NCBI RefSeq assembly: GCF_002723455.1
Contig: NZ_PDUS01000010.1
Coordinates: 46,755 to 110,754, forward strand
From: Pseudoalteromonas sp. 3D05
Lineage (GTDB): Bacteria; Pseudomonadota; Gammaproteobacteria; Enterobacterales; Alteromonadaceae
Reading direction: 5' to 3'
DNA length: 64,000 nt
Shown piece by piece: positions 26,453-34,646 of the stretch; positions within the stretch are counted from its first letter, which is position 1, and each line of letters begins with the position of its first letter. The notes beneath the pieces were generated by a model. It saw only the letters and a list, made by a program, of their open reading frames with translations. It was not told where the DNA came from and did not search any database. Made by a program: the position numbers and the translations under genes.

Positions 26453-27205
26453 CTACATTTTTGCTAGGCGTTCTGCGGCCAATTTTGCAGCAGTTGTGCT
26501 TGGGTATTGATTGATCAGTTCATTTAAAGTTTTTAACGCAGATTCTGTTAAACCTTGTTCATGAAGCAAAGTACCCAGCTTTAACATAGCATCTGGACGT
26601 TTATTTGAATTTGGAAATTCATTTACAACGACTTTAAAATGTTCTGAAGCTTGCGCTGAATCATTTTTGATCGACAACAGCTGCCCTAACCAGTAATGTG
26701 CATTAGAGGTATACACAGAATCGGGATAAGTAGTTAGAAAAGCTTGGAACTCTGGTATAGCTTGATCATAGCGTTTATCTTTCATTATTAACGCCACAGC
26801 ACGATCGTAAGCTTCATTTTCTGACAAGTCAGTACTTATTGTTTGTGTTGCTAAAGGCTCACTGTAGTCTGTTTGCGGTGTTTGTGCTGGCTGTGAATAT
26901 GCTTGGCTTACACGATTTTCAATTTCTTGATAAAGTTCGCGCTGGCGCTGAAGAACCTTTTCTAGTTTATAGCTTTGTTCTTCTGTAATACCACGCACTT
27001 GACTGACTTCATCTTGCAAAATATTGAGTTGCTGTTGTAACTCTACCTGCAACAAATTGCGTGATTGCATCATTTTTTCAAGAGCAGCTAAACGCTTCTC
27101 AACGCTTGATTGCGAGTTTGCAGCATCTGAAACAGGAGCGGGAGCAGCCCATAATTGGGTGCTCCCGCTTAAGATCATTGCTGCCAAAATAATTTTCGGC
27201 TTCAT
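26453..27205 (-). CDS. cpoB: Cell division coordinator CpoB (YbgF)
   Basis: Periplasmic partner of TolA that links outer-membrane constriction to peptidoglycan synthesis. 250 residues: signal peptide ending LWAAPAP near 23, a coiled coil from about 33 to 95 (rich in Gln, Leu and Glu), a linker, and three TPR repeats from about 130 onward (YDRAVALIMKDKRYDQAIPE, YTSNAHYWLGQLL, PDAMLKLGTLL). Last gene of the tolQRAB-pal-cpoB operon, 13 bases after pal. Confidence 0.94.
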   Translation of the reverse strand: MKPKIILAAMILSGSTQLWAAPAPVSDAANSQSSVEKRLAALEKMMQSRNLLQVELQQQLNILQDEVSQVRGITEEQSYKLEKVLQRQRELYQEIENRVSQAYSQPAQTPQTDYSEPLATQTISTDLSENEAYDRAVALIMKDKRYDQAIPEFQAFLTTYPDSVYTSNAHYWLGQLLSIKNDSAQASEHFKVVVNEFPNSNKRPDAMLKLGTLLHEQGLTESALKTLNELINQYPSTTAAKLAAERLAKM

Positions 27206-27218
27206 AATGTCTCTAATC

Positions 27219-27761
27219 TTAGTAAACTAATACCGCACGGCGGTTTTTTGCGAAAGCTGATTCAGTGCGAGACTTAACCATTGGCTTCTCTTCACCATAG
27301 CTCACAACTGACATTTGGCTAGCAGAAACACCTAAACTTTGTAGGTATTTTTCAACTGATTGGCCACGATGCTCACCCAGTGCAATGTTGTACTCTGGCG
27401 TACCGCGCTCATCTGCATGGCCTTCAATAAGCAGCTTAACAGATGGATTTTGTACTAAAAACTCAGCATGTGCACGTAATAATTCAGCATACTTGCCTTC
27501 AATTGTTGCTTTATCAAAATCAAAGTAAATAACTTGCTCTTGACGAAGTGACTCGTACTTTTGACGAAGCTCTTCTTGTGCTTGTTGCTCTGGCGTAATT
27601 GTAGACACTTCAACCGTGTCATTTTGCACTGTTTGCTCAGTTGCGCTTTGATTCGATTGGTTTGCAGCACCTTCATCAATATCTGATGATGAGCTACAAG
27701 CTGCTAAAGTCATTACAGGTACTGCGATTAACAGACCTTTGAGTATTTTATTAAGTTGCAT
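27219..27761 (-). CDS. pal: Peptidoglycan-associated lipoprotein Pal
   Basis: Outer-membrane lipoprotein that binds peptidoglycan and TolB. 180 residues with lipobox LAAC at about 19-22, a Ser/Gln-rich linker, and an OmpA-like domain from about 70: VIYFDFDKATI, LIEGHADERGTPEYNIALGE, VVSYGEEKP and a final KNRRAVLVY, which contain the diaminopimelate-contact residues. It lies 36 bases downstream of tolB. Confidence 0.97.
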   Translation of the reverse strand: MQLNKILKGLLIAVPVMTLAACSSSSDIDEGAANQSNQSATEQTVQNDTVEVSTITPEQQAQEELRQKYESLRQEQVIYFDFDKATIEGKYAELLRAHAEFLVQNPSVKLLIEGHADERGTPEYNIALGEHRGQSVEKYLQSLGVSASQMSVVSYGEEKPMVKSRTESAFAKNRRAVLVY

Positions 27762-27797
27762 TGAGTAGATTCCTATATTGTATAAACTAGCAATTTA

Positions 27798-29156
27798 TTA
27801 CTGTAAGTAAGGCGACCAAGCTGGCGCCTTTACTTCTCCATTTAGCACAGGCAAGCGTGCTTTAAAGCGACCATCCATTGATACTAGCGCCAGCACCTGT
27901 TTATTATTATGGAGTGTGCTATAGATGATCATTGAACCATTTGGCGCAATACTTGGAGATTCATCTAAACGCGTACGAGTTAGCACCTGAAAAGCGCCAC
28001 TCGCCAACTCTTTTTTAGCGAGATGGTACTGACCTTGTGTACGGTTAACCATCACTAATTCTTTTCCGTCTGGCGTAATTGAACCGGCAAGGTTCATATC
28101 ACCGTCGAACGTCATTCTTTTCGCTCTGCCAGTTTGTAAATTTAACTTATAAATCTGAGCATTACCACCCCTTTCAGAGGTAAACACAACATCTTGGCCA
28201 TTTGGATGCCACGATGGCTCGGTATCTATACTACGGTGGTTTGTAAGGCGTGTTTCTTTGCCTGTACCCAAATCGCGCATGTACACTTCAGTTGCACCAT
28301 TTCTGTCTTTAGACAACACAAGTAATAGTTTTGTACCGTCTGGTGAAAACTGAGGCGCGCCATTAATCCCTTTATGACTGGTGATCAATTCACGCTTACC
28401 CGTGTAAAGGTCTTGCATGTAAATTTGACTCTGGCGGTTTTCAAACGTCACATACGCAAGCTTAGTGCCATCTGGTGACCATGCTGGCGACATCAGTGGT
28501 TCTTTTGAACGTAATAAAACTTGTTCATTAAAGCCATCATAATCAGCAACAACGAGTTGATATGGCATCGGTTCTTGATCACGCACGATAACATAAGCAA
28601 TTTTTGTTAAAAAAGCACCTCGTTCACCCGTTAGCTTTTCATAAACCACATCACTTATTCTGTGTGCATAACGTCTAAAGCCGTTTTCAGGAATAATGCT
28701 TTCGCGCGCTTCTTGAATATGATCTTGGCTTTTTACAAGCTTGCCGTTGCTCATCATTTGCGTTTCACCGCCCGTTATTTGGGCACGGATCACATCAATT
28801 AATTCATAGCTGACTAAGTAACGACCATCAGGTTGCTGCTCTACGTTACCAACCAAAATAGCCTCAACGCCGAGATTTACCCAAGCAGAGTAGTCAATAT
28901 CGCCGTCTTTGCTTGGTAACTGTGGCATATCATCAACACTAATTGGTTTAAATTTACCACTGCGCATTAAATCTTGAGCAATCACTTCGCTCAGCTTTTG
29001 TGGAATAGGCGCTATACCATTGTATTTAAATGGGACAATTGCTATGGGTCGTGCACCATCTATACCGTCTGTTATCACGATTTCTAATGCTGCACTGGCA
29101 ATGCCATGAAATCCCAGTAGTACAATAAAACAAGCAGTTTTTATCTGGTTAAACAT
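27798..29156 (-). CDS. tolB: Tol-Pal system beta-propeller protein TolB
   Basis: Periplasmic TolB, 452 residues, which shuttles between TolA and Pal. The signal peptide ends GIASA near 22; the N-terminal domain (about 23-165) is followed by a six-bladed propeller with repeats [47 protein letters not shown] and APAWSPYLQ. Length and repeats match the family. It starts nine bases downstream of the tolA stop. Confidence 0.97.
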   Translation of the reverse strand: MFNQIKTACFIVLLGFHGIASAALEIVITDGIDGARPIAIVPFKYNGIAPIPQKLSEVIAQDLMRSGKFKPISVDDMPQLPSKDGDIDYSAWVNLGVEAILVGNVEQQPDGRYLVSYELIDVIRAQITGGETQMMSNGKLVKSQDHIQEARESIIPENGFRRYAHRISDVVYEKLTGERGAFLTKIAYVIVRDQEPMPYQLVVADYDGFNEQVLLRSKEPLMSPAWSPDGTKLAYVTFENRQSQIYMQDLYTGKRELITSHKGINGAPQFSPDGTKLLLVLSKDRNGATEVYMRDLGTGKETRLTNHRSIDTEPSWHPNGQDVVFTSERGGNAQIYKLNLQTGRAKRMTFDGDMNLAGSITPDGKELVMVNRTQGQYHLAKKELASGAFQVLTRTRLDESPSIAPNGSMIIYSTLHNNKQVLALVSMDGRFKARLPVLNGEVKAPAWSPYLQ

Positions 29157-29165
29157 ATCAATCCT

Positions 29166-30104
29166 TTAAAATTGAGGCGCTATAGTTAAGTTAATATTTT
29201 TTAATTGCTCAAATACGTCACGGTCTTTCGAAACAGGCAGAGTATCGGCCATCCGTACCGCGCGCATTGCAGCTTCGCACACTAAAGTATCTCCGCCCAA
29301 TGATTTTACTTGCGTTACAAGGCCATTAAAACCTAGACGTATATTAAGACGACACTCTTTACCTTTCATCTTTACATCTTTTAAGAAGTTTTGTTGTATA
29401 CGCGCCATTATTAAAGCTTTAAATTTTTCTACTTCGCCAACCACTTGCTGTTGACGTACCTTGTTACGCGCTGCCTGCTCTTTTGCCAACTGATCTTGAA
29501 GCATCTGCTCCTGTAACGCTTTAAGTCGAGCCTCTTCAGCAGCTTCAGCACGTTCTTTAGCTTCTTGCTCTTCACGTGCGCGTTGTTCTTCCGCTTTTTT
29601 CAAAGCCTCTTCTTCTGCTTTACGTTTATCAGCTGCTGCTTTTGCTGCTTGTTCAGCTTCTTCCTTTTGCTTTTCAGCTTGCAGAGCTTTAGCACGCTCT
29701 TTTTGTTCAATCTCTCGCGCTTTTTTAGCTTGAGCTTGCGCCTGAGCGGTCTCTTTTTCTTTAGCTCTGCGTTCGTTCTCTAGCTTTTTAATACGCCTTG
29801 CTTCTTCTTCGCGTTGTTTACGCGCGTCATTGGCACGACGCTCAAGATCACGTATACGTTTATCTTCAGCACGTTTTTGAGCATCTTCTTTACGTTTCAG
29901 CTCAGCAATTTTTTGCTCAACCATCTTTTGATCAACTGTCACTGCCGCAACCGCATTATCGGCTTCGGGCATAGGCTCTGTGTTAAGTGTTACTTCTAAC
30001 ACTTTTGGACTGGGCATATGGAAGCTTGCCGATCCTATAATTCCACCAATAATGAGCAAATGTAACAACACAGATTTTATTATTGAAGCACCCATATTAG
30101 CCAT
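29166..30104 (-). CDS. tolA: TolA envelope-spanning protein
   Basis: TolA links the TolQR motor to Pal. About 312 residues: one N-terminal membrane helix (near 8-27), a long Ala/Lys/Glu/Arg-rich helical region (about 55-215), and a C-terminal domain with the conserved pattern containing CRLNIRLGFNGLVTQV and a second cysteine further on. Two close starts are possible: ATG 30104, which overlaps tolR by eight bases, and ATG 30095; the ribosome site AAGGAAG lies near both. Confidence 0.94.
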   Translation of the reverse strand: MANMGASIIKSVLLHLLIIGGIIGSASFHMPSPKVLEVTLNTEPMPEADNAVAAVTVDQKMVEQKIAELKRKEDAQKRAEDKRIRDLERRANDARKQREEEARRIKKLENERRAKEKETAQAQAQAKKAREIEQKERAKALQAEKQKEEAEQAAKAAADKRKAEEEALKKAEEQRAREEQEAKERAEAAEEARLKALQEQMLQDQLAKEQAARNKVRQQQVVGEVEKFKALIMARIQQNFLKDVKMKGKECRLNIRLGFNGLVTQVKSLGGDTLVCEAAMRAVRMADTLPVSKDRDVFEQLKNINLTIAPQF

Positions 30105-30531
30105 TACTTCCTTCAAATGATTCTGTCATTAGACCAACCGAAGGAACACCTGCATTTTTTAAGAAATCCATCAATAATAAAACCTCTTGATAAGACACTT
30201 TGCCAGAGCCTTTAATCATCACAGGTGTCTCTGGGTTCTTCATTAATTGCAATTTAATCACAGCTGCAACATCGAGCGCTTCCATCGGCTCTTCTGGGTT
30301 TGTGCCTACACTAACATAATACTTACCTTGCGCATCTATAGACGCAATAATCGGCGGTGTATCTTTAGTATCAACCAGATCAGATTCTTCCATCTTTGGT
30401 AAATCAACTTTTACGCCGTGTGTAATTAACGGCGCGGTTGCCATAAATATAATAAGCAATACCAGCATGACATCGATGTAAGGTACTACGTTGATCTCAG
30501 CAACAGGGCGACGTTTATTACGCTGATACAT
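30097..30531 (-). CDS. tolR: TolR proton-channel subunit
   Basis: 144 residues, ExbD/TolR family. One membrane helix near 17-37, [20 protein letters not shown], contains the essential channel Asp. The periplasmic domain follows ([20 protein letters not shown]). It overlaps tolQ by 14 bases and tolA by eight, consistent with coupled translation. Confidence 0.96.
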   Translation of the reverse strand: MYQRNKRRPVAEINVVPYIDVMLVLLIIFMATAPLITHGVKVDLPKMEESDLVDTKDTPPIIASIDAQGKYYVSVGTNPEEPMEALDVAAVIKLQLMKNPETPVMIKGSGKVSYQEVLLLMDFLKNAGVPSVGLMTESFEGSNG

Positions 30532-31219
30532 TCGCTTTTGCCTCTATTTGTGTAGCTGCTTGACGGTGTAAAATATTCGCAAACTCTTCCATAAAGTTAA
30601 TGTAGTTTGATTCAAGCTTTTCTACTTTATTAGAAAAGCGATTGTAAGCAATAACAGCCGGAATGGCCGCAAATAGACCCATCGCCGTTGCAATCAATGC
30701 TTCAGCAATACCTGGAGCAACCATTTGCAATGTCGCTTGTTTTACTTCACCCAATGCAATAAATGCATTCATGATGCCCCAAACAGTACCAAATAGACCA
30801 ATGTACGGACTAATTGAACCAACCGTCGCTAAAAAAGATAAGCTAGATTCAAGTTTTTCAATTTCACGTGAAAGTGCTACGCGCATCGAACGGTGCGTGC
30901 CTTCCATTACAATACTTGCGCTTTGAAATGATGTTTTTTTATGGCGTGCGAATTCTTTAAAACCTGCGATAAACAATGCTTCAACACCCGTCACTTGGCT
31001 GCGAGAAGAAATTTCATTGTAAAGCTTACTTAGATCAATGCCTGACCAAAATTTCTGTTCAAAACGTTTTGCATTTATTAGCGCATCTGAAATTGCTTTT
31101 TTACGCTGAAAAATAATTGCCCATGACATAATTGACATACCCACTAGCGACAACATCACTAACTGTACCAATACACTTGCTTCGAGGATTAAATCTACAA
31201 AATTAATTCCTGATCCCAC
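30518..31219 (-). CDS. tolQ: TolQ proton-channel subunit
   Basis: 233 residues, MotA/TolQ/ExbB family, with three membrane helices: near 12-32 ([20 protein letters not shown]), 137-160 ([21 protein letters not shown]) and 170-195 ([23 protein letters not shown]). The conserved Thr of the third helix and the GLFGTVWGI motif are present. First gene of the operon here; ybgC, which often precedes it, is missing. Confidence 0.96.
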   Translation of the reverse strand: MGSGINFVDLILEASVLVQLVMLSLVGMSIMSWAIIFQRKKAISDALINAKRFEQKFWSGIDLSKLYNEISSRSQVTGVEALFIAGFKEFARHKKTSFQSASIVMEGTHRSMRVALSREIEKLESSLSFLATVGSISPYIGLFGTVWGIMNAFIALGEVKQATLQMVAPGIAEALIATAMGLFAAIPAVIAYNRFSNKVEKLESNYINFMEEFANILHRQAATQIEAKANVSA

Positions 31220-31705
31220 AATAAACTCCCAATTCGATTTCTTGTTAAGTACGCATTTTATAATGTGCGAGTATGACCAATGAAATAGTCAATAGTTCAG
31301 GCTAGTGTATCCACTGTGTCGTTCACTGACAACGATGTTGCTACGAATTAGCAGCAAAAAACGGTGAAAACCCAAACTTGCACTTTAATAATGTGTATCT
31401 GATTCTAAAATAACCACTGCATTTCAAGCGCATTGAACTTTAAGTTTGCTCTAAGTGCGCTTATTTATATATAAAAAACAACTAAAACACGCGCTTTATT
31501 CACATTTGGTGCATAAACACGCAAAACAACAGTTAATCATTCATGCTGCAAAAAATAAACTAATCATAAAGAGTTTTAGCTATTATTAATAAACCAATAT
31601 ATTACAACACCCTACAAGTACATATAAGATATAAAGTTTAAAAATAATTCAATGAATTATTTTATCGCATTATTTTTTTTAATCCGAAAAAGAAAATTTT
31701 CTAGT
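31220..31705. other. AT-rich non-coding DNA upstream of tolQ
   Basis: No convincing coding frame is visible on either strand. The tolQ promoter must lie in this region. The stretch next to 31700 is very AT-rich and could act as an UP element for the small-RNA promoter that follows. Confidence 0.5.
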
Positions 31706-31734
31706 TTGAACAAAAAACAACTTTTGCGTATTAT
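31706..31734 (+). promoter_or_regulatory. Sigma-70 promoter of candidate small RNA
   Basis: TTGAAC (31706-31711) and TATTAT (31729-31734) are separated by exactly 17 bases and preceded by an AT-rich tract. This is the best sigma-70 promoter in the gap, points rightward, and lies about six bases before the inferred RNA start. Confidence 0.7.
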
Positions 31735-31739
31735 TCTCA

Positions 31740-31922
31740 CATACCGAGCTGGCGCAGTAATAACAAAAGTTATTAAGCACTGTTCTTAGCAATATGATTC
31801 TGATTTTTCGTATTGCATTGCTTAAATGCCCCCATGATAAAACATGGCTAATTTAAGCTGTATACCCTGGATTACTTCCTTCAACTTGTTGTTTACCCGC
31901 ATTCTTATGCGGGTTTTTTTTT
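31740..31922 (+). ncRNA. Candidate structured small RNA between ruvB and tolQ
   Basis: A unit of about 180 bases with its own promoter and a strong terminator, on the strand opposite to both neighbours. Three stems are visible: GCAATATGA (31789-31797) with TCGTATTGC (31808-31816); GCTTAAAT (31820-31827) with ATTTAAGC (31851-31858), enclosing CCATG (31832) with CATGG (31843); and the terminator ACCCGCAT with ATGCGGGT followed by eight T. A pyrimidine-rich single-stranded stretch lies before the terminator. No open frame of note. I do not recognise a known RNA family; 6S, tmRNA, GcvB and Spot 42 do not fit. Confidence 0.65.
31895..31922 (+). terminator. Terminator of candidate small RNA
   Basis: An eight-base-pair stem, ACCCGCAT with ATGCGGGT, a TCTT loop and eight consecutive T. 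It is a textbook intrinsic terminator for rightward transcription, with no rightward protein gene upstream to use it. Confidence 0.85.
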
Positions 31923-32226
31923 GCTTAAAAAAACTTTATCAATATTGGCACATACGATATAGGCTGCTTGCTTAACAGTGAGTGAACTAACACTCGTTGA
32001 TTACTCAATATAGCGTAATATACCCAACCACCCCAAAATGCAGAACCCAGGGTTTCACTCGGGCTTACTTTCAAAGCGCTACTTTGCAAGAACGGCCACC
32101 CCTTTTAAGAATGAACAACGATAAGAGAAGTAACGATGAAGTGCCCTAAGAGTTGGTGTGAGGCGAGTAAGATTAACAGTCAAAATTGGTATACAAGTGG
32201 GGTTGTTGCATTAATGACTACTTAAA
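31923..32226. other. Non-coding DNA with an intergenic-repeat fragment
   Basis: No coding frame is supported. A segment at about 32018-32045, beginning TATACCCAACCACC, resembles the reverse complement of the end of the repeat at 1830-1893, which reads TATACCCATACCACC in that direction. A further stretch near 32115, ACAACGATAAGAGAAG, resembles ACAACGATGAGAGTAAG in the same element. This looks like a diverged copy in the opposite orientation. Confidence 0.4.
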
Positions 32227-32296
32227 CTGAACTCTGGATAATAAATAACTTTTTATTTATATCAATACTTTAGTGTATCTCTTAACCAGAGTTCAG
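32227..32296. repeat. 70-base inverted-repeat structure downstream of ruvB
   Basis: CTGAACTCTGG at 32227-32237 is the exact inverted copy of CCAGAGTTCAG at 32286-32296, and inside it ATAAATAA faces TTATTTAT. It begins 31 bases past the ruvB stop. It could be a terminator-like structure for ruvCAB or a short inverted-repeat element; no target duplication is obvious. Confidence 0.5.
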
Positions 32297-32326
32297 GTTA
32301 CTTAAATTAATACAACCTGGGGAGGT

Positions 32327-33334
32327 TTAATCTTTCTTGGGCAATAAACCAAAGTGCGAATACGCAATTTCTGAGACAATACGCCCTCTTGGCGTTCGTT
32401 GAATAAACCCTTGTTGAATTAAGAATGGTTCAATCACATCTTCAATCGTTTCTTTTTCTTCGCCAATAGCCGCAGCCAAGTTATCTAAACCGACAGGGCC
32501 ACCCATAAACTTTTCAATAATGGCGAGCAAGTATTTACGATCCATATAATCAAAGCCACTTTTATCTACATCAATCATATTTAAGGCAAGCTCTGCTACG
32601 CTAGCATTTACAGTGCCGTCTGATTTAACTTGTGTGTAGTCGCGGACCCGGCGTAATAGCCTGTTGGCAATACGAGGAGTGCCTCTTGAACGTTTAGCAA
32701 TTTCTATTGCACCATCTTCACACATTTCTAAATCTAAATAATGTGCTGAACGGCCCACAATAGTTGATAAATCAGCAACTGAATAAAACTCTAAACGTTG
32801 CACAATACCAAAACGGTCGCGAAGTGGTGATGTTAGTGAGCCTGCACGAGTTGTTGCGCCAATTAAGGTGAAAGCAGGTAAATCTAGCTTAATAGAGCGC
32901 GCTGCGGGGCCTTCACCAATCATGAGATCAAGCTGGTAGTCTTCCATTGCTGGGTAAAGGATTTCTTCAACCTGCGGGCTTAGTCTGTGAATTTCATCAA
33001 TGAACAACACATCACCTTCTTCAAGGTTCGTCAAAAGCGCCGCTAAATCCCCAGCTTTTTCAAGTACAGGGCCTGATGTGGTTTTAATATTTACCTTAAG
33101 CTCGTTGGCAACAATGTTAGCTAACGTTGTTTTACCAAGTCCTGGTGGCCCAAAGATCAATAAATGATCAAGTGCCTCAGCACGCGTGCGTGCAGCTTCA
33201 ATAAATATTTCCATTTGCTGTTTTACATGGGGCTGCCCAGTATAATCAGCCAGCAACTTTGGCCTAATGGCGCGATCAACAACGTCTTCGTTACTTTGCT
33301 CGCTTGCGTCTATAAGACGATCCGCTTCAATCAT
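32327..33334 (-). CDS. ruvB: Holliday junction helicase RuvB
   Basis: Hexameric AAA+ motor that drives branch migration with RuvA. 335 residues, full length. Walker A is [17 protein letters not shown] near 59-75, Walker B is [13 protein letters not shown] near 107-119, sensor [16 protein letters not shown], and the C-terminal winged helix ends [13 protein letters not shown]. It follows ruvA by seven bases in the ruvCAB operon. Confidence 0.98.
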   Translation of the reverse strand: MIEADRLIDASEQSNEDVVDRAIRPKLLADYTGQPHVKQQMEIFIEAARTRAEALDHLLIFGPPGLGKTTLANIVANELKVNIKTTSGPVLEKAGDLAALLTNLEEGDVLFIDEIHRLSPQVEEILYPAMEDYQLDLMIGEGPAARSIKLDLPAFTLIGATTRAGSLTSPLRDRFGIVQRLEFYSVADLSTIVGRSAHYLDLEMCEDGAIEIAKRSRGTPRIANRLLRRVRDYTQVKSDGTVNASVAELALNMIDVDKSGFDYMDRKYLLAIIEKFMGGPVGLDNLAAAIGEEKETIEDVIEPFLIQQGFIQRTPRGRIVSEIAYSHFGLLPKKD

Positions 33335-33341
33335 GGTTTAC

Positions 33342-33962
33342 TCACAACATTGATTTTAGAGATTCTTTTATTAGATTCTCTGTAGACATACCCGGCTTAC
33401 TTACAGCTTTAACTGTTTTTTGAGCTTGAGCTAGTTTATAGCCCAAAGAGACTAATGCTGATACGGCATCATCTGATGCATTATTTGCAACCAACGTATC
33501 GTTTGCAACCGGTTCAATCACTGCATTATCGCTAAATGGTGTAAATAAGTCATTACCCCAATCTTTTAGTCTGTCTTTCATCTCGAGCACTAAACGCTCA
33601 GCTGTTTTCTTACCAACACCAGGCAATTTAACCAAGCTAGTTGCATCTTCATTATTAACGCAACTAACAAACTGTTGCGCCGACATACCTGATAAAATCG
33701 CAAGCCCAAGTTTGGGCCCAACGCCATTCGCTTTTAATAGTTCACGAAATAACGCACGTTCAACTTTATTGTTAAAACCAAATAATAACTGAGCGTCTTC
33801 TCTTACCACAAAATGTGTGTAAATTATTGCTGATTCACCCACATTAGGTAAATCATAAAAACATGTCATTGGCATGTTTACTTCATAACCAACACCACTT
33901 ACCTCAATGAGAATCTCTGGTGGCTGCTTTTCAACTAACACGCCATTTAAACGACCTATCAT
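33342..33962 (-). CDS. ruvA: Holliday junction DNA-binding protein RuvA
   Basis: 206 residues. The N-terminal OB-fold begins [20 protein letters not shown], two helix-hairpin-helix motifs follow ([15 protein letters not shown] and [20 protein letters not shown]), and domain III ([21 protein letters not shown]), which contacts RuvB, closes the protein. It lies one base after the ruvC stop. Confidence 0.98.
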   Translation of the reverse strand: MIGRLNGVLVEKQPPEILIEVSGVGYEVNMPMTCFYDLPNVGESAIIYTHFVVREDAQLLFGFNNKVERALFRELLKANGVGPKLGLAILSGMSAQQFVSCVNNEDATSLVKLPGVGKKTAERLVLEMKDRLKDWGNDLFTPFSDNAVIEPVANDTLVANNASDDAVSALVSLGYKLAQAQKTVKAVSKPGMSTENLIKESLKSML

Positions 33963-33963
33963 A

Positions 33964-34488
33964 TTATTTCCTTAATCTTCCTCTAACGGTTTTAGATGCA
34001 CTGCCCGCTAGTTTTATTAAATTTTGTTCTGAGTGAGCGTGGCAAATAGCAATAGCCAATGCATCAGCAGCATCGGCCTGGGGGGTTCCAGGTAATTTTA
34101 AAATGTTTTTGACCATTTGTTGAACTTGTGTTTTATCTGCCCCGCCATGGCCTACTACCGCTTGCTTTATCTGCCGAGCTGAATACTCAAACACCGGCAG
34201 CTCCGCCATTGATGCCCCTACAATTGCAGCCCCACGTGCTTGACCAAGCTTAAGTGCAGAGTCAGGGTTATGTGCCATAAACACTTTTTCAATCGCAAAG
34301 GTGGTTGGAGTAAACTGCTCTATTAACTGGCTAACACCCTGATAAATCATTTTCAAACGAATAGGAAACTCATGCTCTGCTAACTTAATACAGCCACTGC
34401 CCAAATAGTTGAATTTTGCCCCATGGTGCTCGATTACACCATACCCTGTTAACCGAGAGCCAGGATCGATTCCTAAAATTATAGCCAA
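33964..34488 (-). CDS. ruvC: Crossover junction endonuclease RuvC
   Basis: Holliday-junction resolvase, 174 residues. Catalytic acidic residues are visible in [14 protein letters not shown] (Asp near 7), [20 protein letters not shown] (Glu near 66) and [17 protein letters not shown] (two Asp near 138-141). First gene of the ruvCAB operon. I see no LexA-type site directly upstream. Confidence 0.98.
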   Translation of the reverse strand: MAIILGIDPGSRLTGYGVIEHHGAKFNYLGSGCIKLAEHEFPIRLKMIYQGVSQLIEQFTPTTFAIEKVFMAHNPDSALKLGQARGAAIVGASMAELPVFEYSARQIKQAVVGHGGADKTQVQQMVKNILKLPGTPQADAADALAIAICHAHSEQNLIKLAGSASKTVRGRLRK

Positions 34489-34601
34489 CTATAAACCTGT
34501 TACTTAAAGGGTAATAACGCAATAATGCCAGAGCACTGTATAAATTACCAGTAAACATACTATTTTGACTTAACCGTTGTTTGTTTTTAAACCACAGATA
34601 C

Positions 34602-34629
34602 AAAAACACCCGCGGCTGCGGGTGTTTTT
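34602..34629. terminator. Terminator between ABC permease and ruvC
   Basis: AAAAACACCCGC at 34602-34613 pairs with GCGGGTGTTTTT at 34618-34629 around GGCT. The A and T flanks allow function in either direction; on the leftward strand it ends the ybbA-ybbP unit ahead of ruvC. Confidence 0.85.
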
Positions 34630-34646
34630 ATCTGTAATAAATCATA

